Shown: positions 1-7,435, counted from the stretch's first letter. The stretch is DNA of 50,749 nucleotides from Deltaproteobacteria bacterium (GCA_016874795.1 VGTG01000019.1:1-50749), one strand, 5' to 3'. Numbers and translations are program-made. The notes: a model not told the origin generated them from the sequence alone.

Positions 1-547
1 TCGGGGCCGCGGCAGGCGCTTCGCCCGCCGGAGCGCCGGACTCGCCACGCGCGCGGATTGCCCGCACGAGCTGACTGCCCGGCTCGTTCAGCAACCGAAG
101 GAGCTGGCTCGCCGGCGCGAGCAGCACGCCGAGCAATCTCGCGCGGAGCTGCTCCTTCGTTTCGAGCTTCGCGAGCTCGGAGACCTGCTCCGCTTCGAAG
201 AGCTGACCGTCGAGGACCGCCGCCTTGATCTCGAGCTTGCCGGCGTTGTCCTTCGCGTACTTGACGATCTCCTTGGCGACGACCATCGGATCGCCGTAGC
301 CGAACACGAGAGCCGTCTGGCCGATGAGGGTGCCGCGAAGCGGCTCGTAGCCGCTCTGGTCGATGGCGCGCAGCGCGAGCGTGTTCTTCGCGATCTTGTA
401 CTCGCCCTCGAGCTCGCGCATCCGGCGGCGAAGCCGGGTGATCTGGCCGACGTCGATTCCTTGCGGCTGGGCGACGATCGCGATCTTCGCCCGACCGAGG
501 CGCTCTCGCAGCCCTTCGACGACCTCTGTTTTCTCCGCGAGGTTCAC
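1..547 (-). CDS. rplJ: 50S ribosomal protein L10 (3' end cut by window edge)
   Basis: L10 anchors the L7/L12 stalk on the large ribosomal subunit. I read it from a GTG codon at 545-547 (N-terminus MNLAEKTEVVEGL), preceded by an AGGGAG ribosome binding site; about 182 codons are visible before the window ends. The L10 body is recognisable (YKIAKNTL, LIGQTALVFGYGDP), followed by the long C-terminal helix that binds L12 dimers (LLAPASQLLRLLNEPGSQL) and an Ala/Pro-rich tail. It is the last visible gene of the secE-nusG-rplK-rplA-rplJ cluster. Only 19 bp separate it from rplA, so the structured L10 leader found at this place in many bacteria has no room here. The identification is secure; the C-terminus is not visible. 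Confidence 0.95.
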   Translation of the reverse strand, partial: MNLAEKTEVVEGLRERLGRAKIAIVAQPQGIDVGQITRLRRRMRELEGEYKIAKNTLALRAIDQSGYEPLRGTLIGQTALVFGYGDPMVVAKEIVKYAKDNAGKLEIKAAVLDGQLFEAEQVSELAKLETKEQLRARLLGVLLAPASQLLRLLNEPGSQLVRAIRARGESGAPAGEAPAAAP

Positions 548-566
548 TCTGGGATCTCCCTATGCC

Positions 567-1277
567 TCAGGCCGCCGCCGTCGCCTTGACGCTCAGCGGA
601 TCGATGGGAACTCCGGGCCCCATCGTCGTCGAGACGGCGATCGCCTTCAGATAGTTGCCCTTGGCCGCGGACGGCTTCGCGCGCACGAGGCTCGCGATGA
701 CCATGTTCGCGTTGTCGACGAGCTTCTCGGCTCCGAACGAGCGCTTGCCGATCGGAACGTGCACGATTCCGGCCTTGTCGACGCGGTACTCGACCTTGCC
801 CGCCTTCAGCTCTTGCACGGCCTTCGAGACGTCCATCGTGACGGTGCCGACCTTCGGGTTCGGCATGAGGCCACGCGGACCAAGGACTTTACCGAGCTTG
901 CCGACGACCGACATCATGTCGGGCGTCGCGATGGCCTTGTCGAACTCGAGCCAACCCTCGCTCGAGATCTTCGTCGCGAGGTCGTCGCCGCCGACGTAAT
1001 CCGCACCGGCCTCCTCGGCCTCGCGGACCTTGTCGCCCTTGGCGAACACGAGCACGCGCACGCTGCGCCCGGTGCCGTGCGGAAGCTGGCAGGTGCCGCG
1101 AACGTTCTGATCGGCCTGCCGCGGATCGACGCTGAGACGCACCGCGAGCTCGACCGTCTCGTCGAACTTCACCGGCGGCGCAGCGACCGCGAGCCCCATG
1201 GCTTCTTCCAAGGGATAGCGCTTCGAGCGATCGATGCTCTCGCGCCCCTTCTTCATGCGCTTGCTGATGTGTGCCAT
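567..1277 (-). CDS. rplA: 50S ribosomal protein L1
   Basis: This is the 236-aa primary rRNA-binding protein of the L1 stalk, the usual family length. Typical L1 signatures are visible: KRYPLEEA near the N-terminus, the central [10 protein letters not shown] and [19 protein letters not shown], and the C-terminal [20 protein letters not shown]. The gene follows rplK after only 4 bp, so the two are almost certainly translated from one message. In many bacteria L1 represses its own rplK-rplA mRNA; the sequence around rplK was not resolved well enough by eye to show such a site here. Confidence 0.98.
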   Translation of the reverse strand: MAHISKRMKKGRESIDRSKRYPLEEAMGLAVAAPPVKFDETVELAVRLSVDPRQADQNVRGTCQLPHGTGRSVRVLVFAKGDKVREAEEAGADYVGGDDLATKISSEGWLEFDKAIATPDMMSVVGKLGKVLGPRGLMPNPKVGTVTMDVSKAVQELKAGKVEYRVDKAGIVHVPIGKRSFGAEKLVDNANMVIASLVRAKPSAAKGNYLKAIAVSTTMGPGVPIDPLSVKATAAA

Positions 1278-1281
1278 TGCC

Positions 1282-1707
1282 TCAGTCCACCACCGAAAGG
1301 CCCATGCTTCGGGCGGTTCCAGCGATCGTCTTCTCGGCCGCGTCGAGTGAAGCGGCGGTGAGATCGACCATCTTCAGCGCCGCGATCTCGCGCACCTGCG
1401 CGCGCGTCACCGATCCCACCATCGTGCGTCGCGGCTCGTTGGAGCCCTTCTCGAGCTTCGCCGCCTTCTTGAGCAGCACGGACGCCGGAGGCGTCTTGGT
1501 GACGAAGGTGAAAGAGCGGTCCGCGTACACCGTGATGATCACCGGGATGATCATCCCGGCCTGGCTCTGCGTCTGGGCGTTGAAGGCCTTGCAGAACTCC
1601 ATGATGTTCACGCCGCGCTGGCCGAGCGCAGGCCCGACCGGCGGGCTCGGGTTCGCCGCCCCGGCGGGAATCTGGAGCTTCACCTCAGCGATGACTTTCT
1701 TTGCCAA
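1282..1707 (-). CDS. rplK: 50S ribosomal protein L11
   Basis: L11 (141 aa, the standard length) binds the GTPase-associated centre of 23S rRNA. The N-terminal domain carries the proline-rich segment [22 protein letters not shown], split here as [13 protein letters not shown] followed by QRGVNIMEF, and the C-terminal RNA-binding domain has [17 protein letters not shown]. It sits between nusG (33 bp upstream) and rplA (4 bp downstream) in the conserved order. The ATG start gives the canonical [17 protein letters not shown]-terminus. Confidence 0.98.
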   Translation of the reverse strand: MAKKVIAEVKLQIPAGAANPSPPVGPALGQRGVNIMEFCKAFNAQTQSQAGMIIPVIITVYADRSFTFVTKTPPASVLLKKAAKLEKGSNEPRRTMVGSVTRAQVREIAALKMVDLTAASLDAAEKTIAGTARSMGLSVVD

Positions 1708-1740
1708 CTTGGTTCCTCAGTCTCTCGCGCTCGCGCTCGC

Positions 1741-2415
1741 TCAGGCCTTCTCGACCTGGACGAACTCGAGCTCCACCGGCGTCGCCCGACCGAAGATGCT
1801 GATCAAGACTCGGAGCTTGCCCTTGTCGGCCTTCACTTCCTCGACGACGCCGTTGAAGTCCTGGAACGGTCCGTCGATGACCTTGACGTTCTCGCCGACC
1901 TCGAAGAGGACCTTCGGCTTCGCGGCCCCCTCCTCCATCTGCTGCGTGATCTCGCGAACCTCGGACTCGCTGATCGCCGGCGGATCGTCGGTACCGCCGA
2001 CGAAGCCGGTCACGCGGGGCGTAGACTTGATGAAGGCTTTGATGAAGTCGCCGAGGATCCCGACATTCACGAGGATGTAGCCGGGGAAGAACTTGCGCGT
2101 CGACGTGCGCCGCTGGCCCTTGACGAGCTCGACGACCTTCTCGGCCGGCACGAGGATCTGCTGGAACGACTCGAGCTGCTCGAGCGCGCGCTTCAGATCG
2201 GAGATCTGCGCGAGATCGCGATCGCTCGGATCGGCCTTCGCCTCGAGCGTCGCGAGATCCGCCTTCTTTCGCGCGGTCTCGGCACGTCGGCGCTCGTCGA
2301 GCGAAGCCTTCACCTTGGCTTCGTAGCCCGAGTACGTGTGGACGACGTACCAGCGCGCGGGCGCCGCGGACGGAGCCGACACGGATCCCGTCGAGGACTC
2401 GGCCGAGCCGGACAT
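1741..2415 (-). CDS. nusG: Transcription termination/antitermination factor NusG with a helical insertion
   Basis: NusG couples RNA polymerase to Rho or to ribosomal protein S10. I start it at the ATG at 2413-2415 (MSGSAESSTG), giving 224 aa; a longer open frame upstream overlaps secE and is not coding. The NGN domain (RWYVVHTYSGYEAKV at residue 21 onward; KFFPGYILV at about 109) and the C-terminal KOW domain (about 165-224, GENVKVIDGPFQDFNGVVEEV, ending VELEFVQVEKA) are clear. Compared with E. coli NusG, the distance from RWYVV to the VP of LVPAEKVVEL is 70 residues instead of 38, so about 32 extra residues, rich in K, R, E and A, lie inside the NGN domain at about 44-80 and look like a helix or helical hairpin. 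Confidence 0.96.
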   Translation of the reverse strand: MSGSAESSTGSVSAPSAAPARWYVVHTYSGYEAKVKASLDERRRAETARKKADLATLEAKADPSDRDLAQISDLKRALEQLESFQQILVPAEKVVELVKGQRRTSTRKFFPGYILVNVGILGDFIKAFIKSTPRVTGFVGGTDDPPAISESEVREITQQMEEGAAKPKVLFEVGENVKVIDGPFQDFNGVVEEVKADKGKLRVLISIFGRATPVELEFVQVEKA

Positions 2416-2473
2416 CAGTCGGCCCCTACCTTCCCCGCCTTCGTCGCTCCGGCGATCTCGATGCGTCCCCGCG

Positions 2474-2725
2474 TCATTGCGGCCCCATGATGTATTGCAT
2501 CGCGTAGGAGAGCAGAAAGTCGACCACGCCGAGGAAAGCCGCGACGACCACGACCACCACCACGACGATGGCAGTCGCTTGATACGTCTCTTTCCTCGCC
2601 GGCCAATGAACCTTTCTGACCTCTTGCCATGCTTCCTTGACGAACTGGATCGACCGCGGGCCCGCCGAGACGATCTCGCCCACCTTGGTGGTCTGGGCGC
2701 CTCGTCCTCCCGACTGCTGTTCCAT
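2474..2725 (-). CDS. secE: Preprotein translocase subunit SecE
   Basis: SecE is the clamp of the SecYEG channel. The 83-aa form has an amphipathic region with the conserved WQEVRKVHWPARKET (residues about 33-47), followed by one hydrophobic helix with a striking run of eight valines. This is the short single-span form common outside Gammaproteobacteria. It lies directly upstream of nusG (58 bp) and downstream of tRNA-Trp, as in many bacteria. Confidence 0.96.
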   Translation of the reverse strand: MEQQSGGRGAQTTKVGEIVSAGPRSIQFVKEAWQEVRKVHWPARKETYQATAIVVVVVVVVAAFLGVVDFLLSYAMQYIMGPQ

Positions 2726-2811
2726 GCGATCCCCGTTCCCTTCCTCAAACGATGCTTCCGATGCGCTCGAAGCGACGCCGCGAATGGCTTTCAGGCGCCG
2801 ACGCCAGGCAA

Positions 2812-2886
2812 CGGGCCAGGCAGGACTCGAACCTGCAACCCCCGGATTTGGAGTCCGGTGCTCTAACCAATTCGAGCTACTGACCC
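2812..2886 (-). tRNA. tRNA-Trp (CCA anticodon)
   Basis: Read on the minus strand, the acceptor arms GGGTCAG and CTGGCCC pair over seven positions (one G-T), followed by discriminator G. The anticodon loop is CTCCAAA between CCGGA and TCCGG, and the T arm is TGCAGG-TTCGAGT-CCTGC. The 3' CCA is not encoded. It lies between rpmG and secE, the usual place for tRNA-Trp in this cluster. Confidence 0.95.
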
Positions 2887-2920
2887 CGAACCGGAAACGA
2901 ATCCGCCGAGACGGCCTCGA

Positions 2921-3073
2921 TCAAACCTTGACCTCTTTGTGCGACCGATGGTTGCGGCACGCCGGGCAGAACTTCTTCATGGCGAGCTTCTCGGTGGTTC
3001 GCTTCTTGTTCCGCGTCGTCGTGTAGTTCTTCCGCTTGCACTCCTCGCACTGGAGAGCCACGAGATCCCTCAT
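2921..3073 (-). CDS. rpmG: 50S ribosomal protein L33
   Basis: This 50-aa protein is too short for a usual ORF cutoff but is unmistakable: [20 protein letters not shown] at the N-terminus and [17 protein letters not shown] at the C-terminus. Cys9, Cys12, Cys36 and Cys39 form two CxxC knuckles, so this is the zinc-binding form of L33 that can serve as a zinc reserve. The ATG at 3071-3073 is preceded by a GA-rich leader. The gene lies 50 bp downstream of tRNA-Thr(GGT), exactly where tuf would be expected, and upstream of tRNA-Trp and secE. Confidence 0.96.
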   Translation of the reverse strand: MRDLVALQCEECKRKNYTTTRNKKRTTEKLAMKKFCPACRNHRSHKEVKV

Positions 3074-3123
3074 CGGTCACCTCTTCGATCTTGTCCGAAA
3101 CGTTGATCGCGATCTGCTCCACG

Positions 3124-3196
3124 AGCCCAGGAGCGGGATCGAACCGCCGACCTCGTCCTTACCAAGGACGTGCTCTGCCAACTGAGCTACCTGGGC
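3124..3196 (-). tRNA. tRNA-Thr (GGT anticodon)
   Basis: Minus-strand cloverleaf with acceptor GCCCAGG/CCTGGGC and discriminator T. The anticodon loop TTGGTAA is closed by CGTCC/GGACG, the D arm is GCTC..GAGC, and the T loop is TTCGATC. No CCA is encoded. It is the last tRNA of a Thr-Tyr-Gly-Thr array and corresponds in order to E. coli thrT. Confidence 0.95.
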
Positions 3197-3240
3197 GCCT
3201 GCCTCGACGATCGGAGCCGCGGTGATTCTCGGTCCGTGAG

Positions 3241-3313
3241 AGCGGGAAACGGGACTCGAACCCGCGACCCCGAGCTTGGAAGGCTCGTGCTCTACCAACT
3301 GAGCTACTCCCGC
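3241..3313 (-). tRNA. tRNA-Gly (TCC anticodon)
   Basis: Minus-strand cloverleaf with acceptor GCGGGAG/TTCCCGC (one G-T pair), anticodon loop CTTCCAA closed by CGAGC/GCTCG (anticodon TCC), and T loop TTCGAGT. No CCA is encoded. Third tRNA of the array, equivalent in position to E. coli glyT. Confidence 0.95.
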
Positions 3314-3401
3314 ACGACCGCGCGCTCTCTCTTCACCGACCGATTCGACGCGGATTGCGCCCTCCTTTCGCGTTCTGAAAAACCCGTTCGGATCCCCGTT
3401 A

Positions 3402-3484
3402 TGGAGAGGGGAGGATTCGAACCTCCGAAGGCATTCGCCGGCAGATTTACAGTCTGCTCCCGTTGGCCACTTGGGTACCTCTCC
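3402..3484 (-). tRNA. tRNA-Tyr (GTA anticodon)
   Basis: Minus-strand tRNA of 83 nt with the long variable arm expected of tRNA-Tyr. Acceptor arms are GGAGAGG/CCTCTCC with discriminator A, the anticodon loop is CTGTAAA, and the T loop is TTCGAAT. No CCA is encoded. Second tRNA of the array, equivalent to E. coli tyrU. Confidence 0.95.
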
Positions 3485-3503
3485 CCAGACGCAAAGCCGG
3501 GAC

Positions 3504-3576
3504 AGCCGATGATCGGACTCGAACCGACAACCTACTGATTACAAATCAGTTGCTCTACCAATTGAGCTACATCGGC
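3504..3576 (-). tRNA. tRNA-Thr (TGT anticodon)
   Basis: Minus-strand cloverleaf with acceptor GCCGATG/CATCGGC, anticodon loop TTTGTAA closed by ACTGA/TCAGT, and T loop TTCGAGT. No CCA is encoded. It is promoter-proximal in the array, about 115 nt downstream of the -10 element at 3691-3696, and corresponds to E. coli thrU. Confidence 0.95.
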
Positions 3577-3690
3577 CCGCGCGGTGCGCGATGCAGGCTC
3601 GGAACCTCCTGTTTTTACTGGTGAAATCGCGCTGCCGCGGTCGAGCAGCATCGTCTGGCAAACCCCTCCCGGAAGAGAGTCAAACGGTGG

Positions 3691-3719
3691 ACTTAACATT
3701 GCATGATCGAGAGTGTCAA
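3691..3719 (-). promoter_or_regulatory. Probable sigma-70 promoter of the tRNA/rpmG/secE cluster
   Basis: On the minus strand a perfect TTGACA (3714-3719) is followed after exactly 17 bp by TTAAGT (3691-3696), and then by a C-rich discriminator (CCACCG) of the kind seen at stringently controlled stable-RNA promoters. The -35 box contains the TGA stop codon of rlmB, so the promoter overlaps the end of that gene. It points into the tRNA array starting at 3576. The -35 and spacing are convincing, while the -10 matches only three of six positions. Confidence 0.65.
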
Positions 3720-4510
3720 GTTTTGCCCGACGCTGCCGACGCCATGCGGCGGCGATTCACCTCCCAGAGGGCGATGGCCCCCGCGACCGAGACGTTGAGG
3801 GAGGGCGTATTGCCCTGCATCGGCACCCGGACCAGGCGGTGACACGATCGCTGGACGAGAGGCCGCATTCCCGGACCCTCGGCGCCCACGACGAGCGCTA
3901 CCGGAAGCCCGGGGATCGCGTCGGGATCGTCCAGCCCGCAGTCTCCCTCGGCGTCGAGCCCGATTACCCAGAAGCCGGCCCGCCGGAGGTTGTCGAGGGA
4001 GCGCGCGAGGTTCGCGACCCGGGCGAGCGGCAGCCACTCGGTCGCACCGGCGGCCGCCTTCACCAGGGCGGGGGTCAGCCCGGGAGCGCGATCGTTCATC
4101 AAGACGACGCCTCCGACGCCGCAAGCCTCCGCCGTCCGCAGAAGCGCGCCGACGTTCCGGGGGTCCGTCACCCCGTCCAGCAACAAGATGACCTCGGGGC
4201 CCTGGTCGATCAGCTCCGGGAGAGTCCACGTCCGCGGCGGGCGTCCGACGGCGGCCACGCCCTGGTGCGCGGTGCCGCCCGCGACCGAGTCCAGATCGCG
4301 CGGCTCGGCGGGCTCGATCCGAACCCCGGCGGCGCGCGCCGCGCCCTCGATCTCGGCGCGTCGCTCCTTCGTCGCGAGGACGCGGGCCACGTCTTCGGGC
4401 CGCGCCTCGAGGAACGCCATCGCCGGGTGAACGCCGCAAGCGACGTAGAGATCCCCGGTTTTTCGGCGCTCGTGGCGTCGTTTTACACCCTTTCCAGGGT
4501 CGGTTAGCAT
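3716..4510 (-). CDS. rlmB: 23S rRNA (guanosine-2'-O)-methyltransferase RlmB-like (TrmH/SpoU family)
   Basis: A SPOUT-class enzyme expected to 2'-O-methylate a guanosine in 23S rRNA. I use the ATG at 4508-4510 (MLTDPGKGVKRRHERRKTGD), 264 aa; the substrate-binding N-terminal domain begins about residue 18 with LYVACGVHPAMAFLEARPEDV. The catalytic domain shows ILLLDGVTDPRNVGALLRTA with its conserved N and R, VVGAEGPGMRPLV and the knot-forming SLNVSVAGAIALWE near the C-terminus. It is divergent from lptF, with the two start codons only 15 bp apart. An ATG 33 nt further upstream would overlap the lptF start. RlmB versus another TrmH relative is judged from overall similarity. Confidence 0.85.
   Translation of the reverse strand: MLTDPGKGVKRRHERRKTGDLYVACGVHPAMAFLEARPEDVARVLATKERRAEIEGAARAAGVRIEPAEPRDLDSVAGGTAHQGVAAVGRPPRTWTLPELIDQGPEVILLLDGVTDPRNVGALLRTAEACGVGGVVLMNDRAPGLTPALVKAAAGATEWLPLARVANLARSLDNLRRAGFWVIGLDAEGDCGLDDPDAIPGLPVALVVGAEGPGMRPLVQRSCHRLVRVPMQGNTPSLNVSVAGAIALWEVNRRRMASAASGKT
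4482..4510 (+). promoter_or_regulatory. Possible promoter of lptF
   Basis: TTTACA at 4482-4487 and TAGCAT at 4505-4510 are spaced by 17 bp and would start transcription about eight bases before the lptF ATG at 4526. The -10 overlaps the rlmB start codon on the other strand. Five and four matches to consensus make it plausible but unproven. Confidence 0.35.
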
Positions 4511-4525
4511 CGCCGGGTTGGTCCC

Positions 4526-5710
4526 ATGGGACGAACGCTTCACCGCTACGTTTTTCTCCAGGTTCTGGCGCCCTTCATGGCGGGGCTGGCTCTCTTCACG
4601 TTCATCCTCCTGATCGCCCGCATCATGAAGCTGGTCGAGATGGTGGTGAACCGAGGGGTTCCCATCGGCCAGGTCCTTCTCCTGTTCTCGTACATCCTGC
4701 CGGCCTTCCTGGAAGTGACGGTGCCGATGGCCTTCCTCCTCGCCTGCCTGATGGCGGTCGGACGCCTATCGGCCGATTCGGAGCTGACCGCGCTTCGGGC
4801 CTCCGGCCTCAGTCTGTACCAGGTTTCGCTGCCGATCGGTCTCTTCGCGGCTCTGGTGTTCGCGGCGTCGCTCCTGCTCTCGCTCTACGCGCGCCCCTGG
4901 GGCAACACGATGCTCAAGACCGGGATCTTCGAGCTCGCGCGCAGCCGGGCCACCGCCGGCTTGAAGGAGCACGTCTTCAACGACGAGTTCAACGGCCTCG
5001 TGATCTACGTCGAGGACATCCAGCCGGGAGGAACCGAGCTCCGCAGGATCCTCATCTCGGACCGGCGGGTCCCGGACGAGGAGAACACCGTCATCGCCCG
5101 CGCGGGCAAGCTCCTCGCCGACGAGAAGGCCCAGACCTTGAACCTTCGCCTCTATGAGGGAGTGATCTTCACGAGCGAGCCGGCGGAGCGCGCCTACCAC
5201 AAGACGGACTTCCAGACGTACGACGTCTCGCTCGATCTGAATCAGGCGCTCGGGCAGCTCGAGTCGCGCGAGCGCGATCCGAGCGAGATCCCGCTCGGCG
5301 AGCTCCGCTCGCGCGTCGCGCAGGTCCAGTCCGAAGGAAAGCCCGCGACGGAGGAACGCGTCGAGCTCGCTCGCCGGTTCGCCGTCCCGTTCGCGGCACT
5401 GATCTTCCCCCTTCTCGCGATTCCACTCGCGCTACAGCCCGTCCGCGCCGTCCGCTCGCGCGGCCTTGCGGTGAGCCTGCTCGTCATCCTGGTCTACTAC
5501 CTGCTGCTGAGCGGCGGAGAGACGCTCGCGCGGCACGGGCAGCTTCCCGTGGTCGCCGCGCTGTGGCTTCCGAACACGACGCTCGGGATCGTCGGACTGC
5601 TGCTCTTCGCCAGAGCCGCGCGCGAAACCGCGCCAGCTCGCGAGGGCGCGTTCCGGGCCCGCCTGGAAACGCTTCGCGCGCAGCTTCTTCCGGCGCGCTC
5701 GCACTCGTGA
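4526..5710 (+). CDS. lptF: LPS export ABC transporter permease LptF
   Basis: LptF is one of two inner-membrane permeases of the LptB2FG complex that lifts lipopolysaccharide from the inner membrane. The 394-aa protein begins MGRTLHRYVFLQVLAPFMAG, has three N-terminal membrane segments, a periplasmic beta-jellyroll region (about 120-265, e.g. GLVIYVEDIQPGGTELRRI) and three further C-terminal segments (FPLLAIPLALQPVRAVRSRG and following). It overlaps lptG by 4 bp and precedes it in the same order as in most Gram-negatives. lptF is assigned because it is the first gene and carries the typical N-terminal sequence; F and G are paralogues, so a swap is possible. Confidence 0.9.
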   Translation: MGRTLHRYVFLQVLAPFMAGLALFTFILLIARIMKLVEMVVNRGVPIGQVLLLFSYILPAFLEVTVPMAFLLACLMAVGRLSADSELTALRASGLSLYQVSLPIGLFAALVFAASLLLSLYARPWGNTMLKTGIFELARSRATAGLKEHVFNDEFNGLVIYVEDIQPGGTELRRILISDRRVPDEENTVIARAGKLLADEKAQTLNLRLYEGVIFTSEPAERAYHKTDFQTYDVSLDLNQALGQLESRERDPSEIPLGELRSRVAQVQSEGKPATEERVELARRFAVPFAALIFPLLAIPLALQPVRAVRSRGLAVSLLVILVYYLLLSGGETLARHGQLPVVAALWLPNTTLGIVGLLLFARAARETAPAREGAFRARLETLRAQLLPARSHS

Positions 5711-6801
5711 ATCGCCCGCGCTGGCTTCCGACGGTCGCGTCCTATCTCCTGCGGGAGTGGAGCCGCTCCGTCGCCGTCGCGCTCGCTGCGTTCGTCCTGC
5801 TCTATCTCTGCATCGACTTCTTCGAGCGCCTGCCGCGCTTCCTCGAGCACGACGCGTCGGCGCGGCAGATCGCGACGGTCTTCGTGCTGAAGATCCCGCT
5901 GATCGTGACGCAGATGATGCCGGCTGCCGTCCTCGCCGGGACGCTTCTCGGCGTCGGCGGGCTCGCGCGCCGGAGCGAGCTCATGGCGATGCGCGCCTGC
6001 GGAATCAGCCTCTGGCAGATCGGCACGCCCGTCGCGGCGGCGTGCCTCGCGCTCTCGATCGGGATGGTCGCGTGGAACGAGTACGTCGTCCCGCCGTCCG
6101 CCGCGCGCTCGGACTACATGGAGACGGTCGAGATCAAGAACCGGACGTACCGCGCGCACTTCCAGCACGCGCGCATCTGGTATCACGACGACCGCGGCTT
6201 CACGAACATCGATCGCTTCGACGAGAAGCGATCGGAGATCCAGGGCCTCACTCGGTACGAGTTCGACGAGGCGTTCCAGCTCCGGCGCATCGTCGCCGCC
6301 GCGGCGGCTCGCTGGGACGGCCACGCGTGGGCGGCGGAAGAAGCCTACCAAGTGATCGTGTCTCCGGACGGAGCCGTGGAGACGAGGCCGCTCGAGGCCG
6401 CGGGGCTCGGCCTTCACGAGACCCCCGAGGATTTCACCGCCGTCTACCGCGATCCGGAGAACATGAGCTTCTCCGACTTGAACGCCGAGATCCGCGATCT
6501 GTCGTCGAAGGGGATCGACACGACGGAGTCGCGCGTCGAGCTCTGGCTGAAGCTCGCGATTCCGTTCGCGAGCCTGGTGATGGCACTGATCGGACTCCCG
6601 CTCGCTTCGCGACACAGCCGTCAGGCGAGCGTCGCCGCGAACATGGGCGCCGCGCTGGTCGTCGGCTTCAGCTACTGGGTGGTGCTCGCGCTGACGATCA
6701 GTCTCGGAAAGGGCGGCGTGCTGCCGCCGGCACTCGCCGCGTGGACGGCGAACGTGCTCTTCACGACGATCGGAGCGATCTTCTTCCTAGGCAGCGAGTA
6801 G
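5707..6801 (+). CDS. lptG: LPS export ABC transporter permease LptG
   Basis: Second LPS export permease (364 aa). I choose the GTG at 5707-5709 because it overlaps the lptF stop as GTGA and yields the normal N-terminus (VNRPRWLPTVASYLLREWSRS); the longer open frame back to 5563 lies inside lptF. Three N-terminal membrane segments, the jellyroll domain (about 105-265, FQHARIWYHDDRGFTNIDRF) and three C-terminal segments ending VLFTTIGAIFFLGSE are visible. Residues LASRHSRQASVAANMGAAL after the fifth segment are typical. A 34-bp gap separates the stop codon from the palindromic repeat at 6836. Confidence 0.9.
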   Translation: MNRPRWLPTVASYLLREWSRSVAVALAAFVLLYLCIDFFERLPRFLEHDASARQIATVFVLKIPLIVTQMMPAAVLAGTLLGVGGLARRSELMAMRACGISLWQIGTPVAAACLALSIGMVAWNEYVVPPSAARSDYMETVEIKNRTYRAHFQHARIWYHDDRGFTNIDRFDEKRSEIQGLTRYEFDEAFQLRRIVAAAAARWDGHAWAAEEAYQVIVSPDGAVETRPLEAAGLGLHETPEDFTAVYRDPENMSFSDLNAEIRDLSSKGIDTTESRVELWLKLAIPFASLVMALIGLPLASRHSRQASVAANMGAALVVGFSYWVVLALTISLGKGGVLPPALAAWTANVLFTTIGAIFFLGSE

Positions 6802-6835
6802 GAGCGGGGCGCCCTGAGAGCGACCCGTGGGATCG

Positions 6836-7021
6836 CTAGCCTGCATTTCTCACCAGATCCCTACTGCGGCGGCCGATAGCACCGAATCTTCGCGAGCTTC
6901 TCCCTCCGGGCTCCTCGACGTACTGTTCAAGTACGCCTGCGTCGCCCTCCGGTCCGAGGCTCGCGAATCTTCCGCACTCTCGACCGCCTCGCGACGTGAT
7001 CTGGTGAGAAATGCAGGCTAG
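6836..7021. repeat. Palindromic MITE-like repeat, complete copy, 186 bp
   Basis: The element starts CTAGCCTGCATTTCTCACC and ends with its reverse complement: 24 bp at 6836-6859 and 6998-7021 are perfect inverted repeats, each ending in the palindrome CTAG. The arms remain partly complementary further in (for example TTCGCGAGC near 6889 against GCTCGCGAA near 6959), and the centre holds a small hairpin CGTAC-N7-GTACG at 6919-6935, so the whole unit can fold into one long hairpin. The first 124 bp recur identically at 50626-50749. It lies between the convergent genes lptG and rpsI, and its last bases supply the rpsI TAG stop codon. No transposase is encoded; an open frame across it is not a credible gene. 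Confidence 0.9.
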
Positions 7022-7416
7022 CGCTTCGAGTACTGCGGGCGCTTGCGGGCCTTGTGATGGCCGTACTTCTTGCTCTCGACCTCGCGCGAGTCGCGCGTCA
7101 GGTACCCCGCCTTCTTCAGAGGACCACGGTAGCCGACATCGGCCTCGAGAAGCGCGCGAGAGATCCCGTGACGGACGGCCTGCGCCTGCGCGGACACGCC
7201 TCCGCCGCGCACGTTGACGACGACGTCGAAGCGTCCCTGCGTCTCGGTGACCTCGAAGGGCTGGTTGACGATCATCCGCGACGTCTCACGTCCGAAGTAG
7301 TCGTCGAGCGCGCGCTGGTTCACCAGGATTCGTCCGGAGCCGAACGACACGCGGACCTGAGCGACCGCGGACTTCCGCTTTCCCGTCGCCTGAAACTTCG
7401 CTGCTTGCTCTGCCAT
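7018..7416 (-). CDS. rpsI: 30S ribosomal protein S9
   Basis: S9 (132 aa) sits in the small-subunit head with its C-terminal tail reaching toward P-site tRNA. The ATG at 7414-7416 gives [20 protein letters not shown]; the upstream extension of the frame lies in rplM. Conserved features include [41 protein letters not shown] and the invariant C-terminal tail RKRPQYSKR. The TAG stop (7018-7020) is part of the CTAG end of the neighbouring repeat element. It forms an operon with rplM, 19 bp upstream. Confidence 0.98.
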   Translation of the reverse strand: MAEQAAKFQATGKRKSAVAQVRVSFGSGRILVNQRALDDYFGRETSRMIVNQPFEVTETQGRFDVVVNVRGGGVSAQAQAVRHGISRALLEADVGYRGPLKKAGYLTRDSREVESKKYGHHKARKRPQYSKR

Positions 7417-7435
7417 CGATTCCGTCCCCGCGGCC

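Noticed and set aside
2415-2630. Small frame between secE and nusG ending at the nusG start
   Set aside because: It overlaps secE coding sequence in another frame and has no recognisable similarity.
5563-5706. N-terminal extension of LptG to an upstream ATG
   Set aside because: The extension lies inside lptF and lacks similarity; the GTG at 5707 overlapping the lptF stop is the usual arrangement.
6827-7021. A 64-codon open frame across the palindromic repeat
   Set aside because: It follows the repeat exactly, has no ribosome binding site, and the same sequence recurs as a non-coding palindrome; hairpin structure explains it better.
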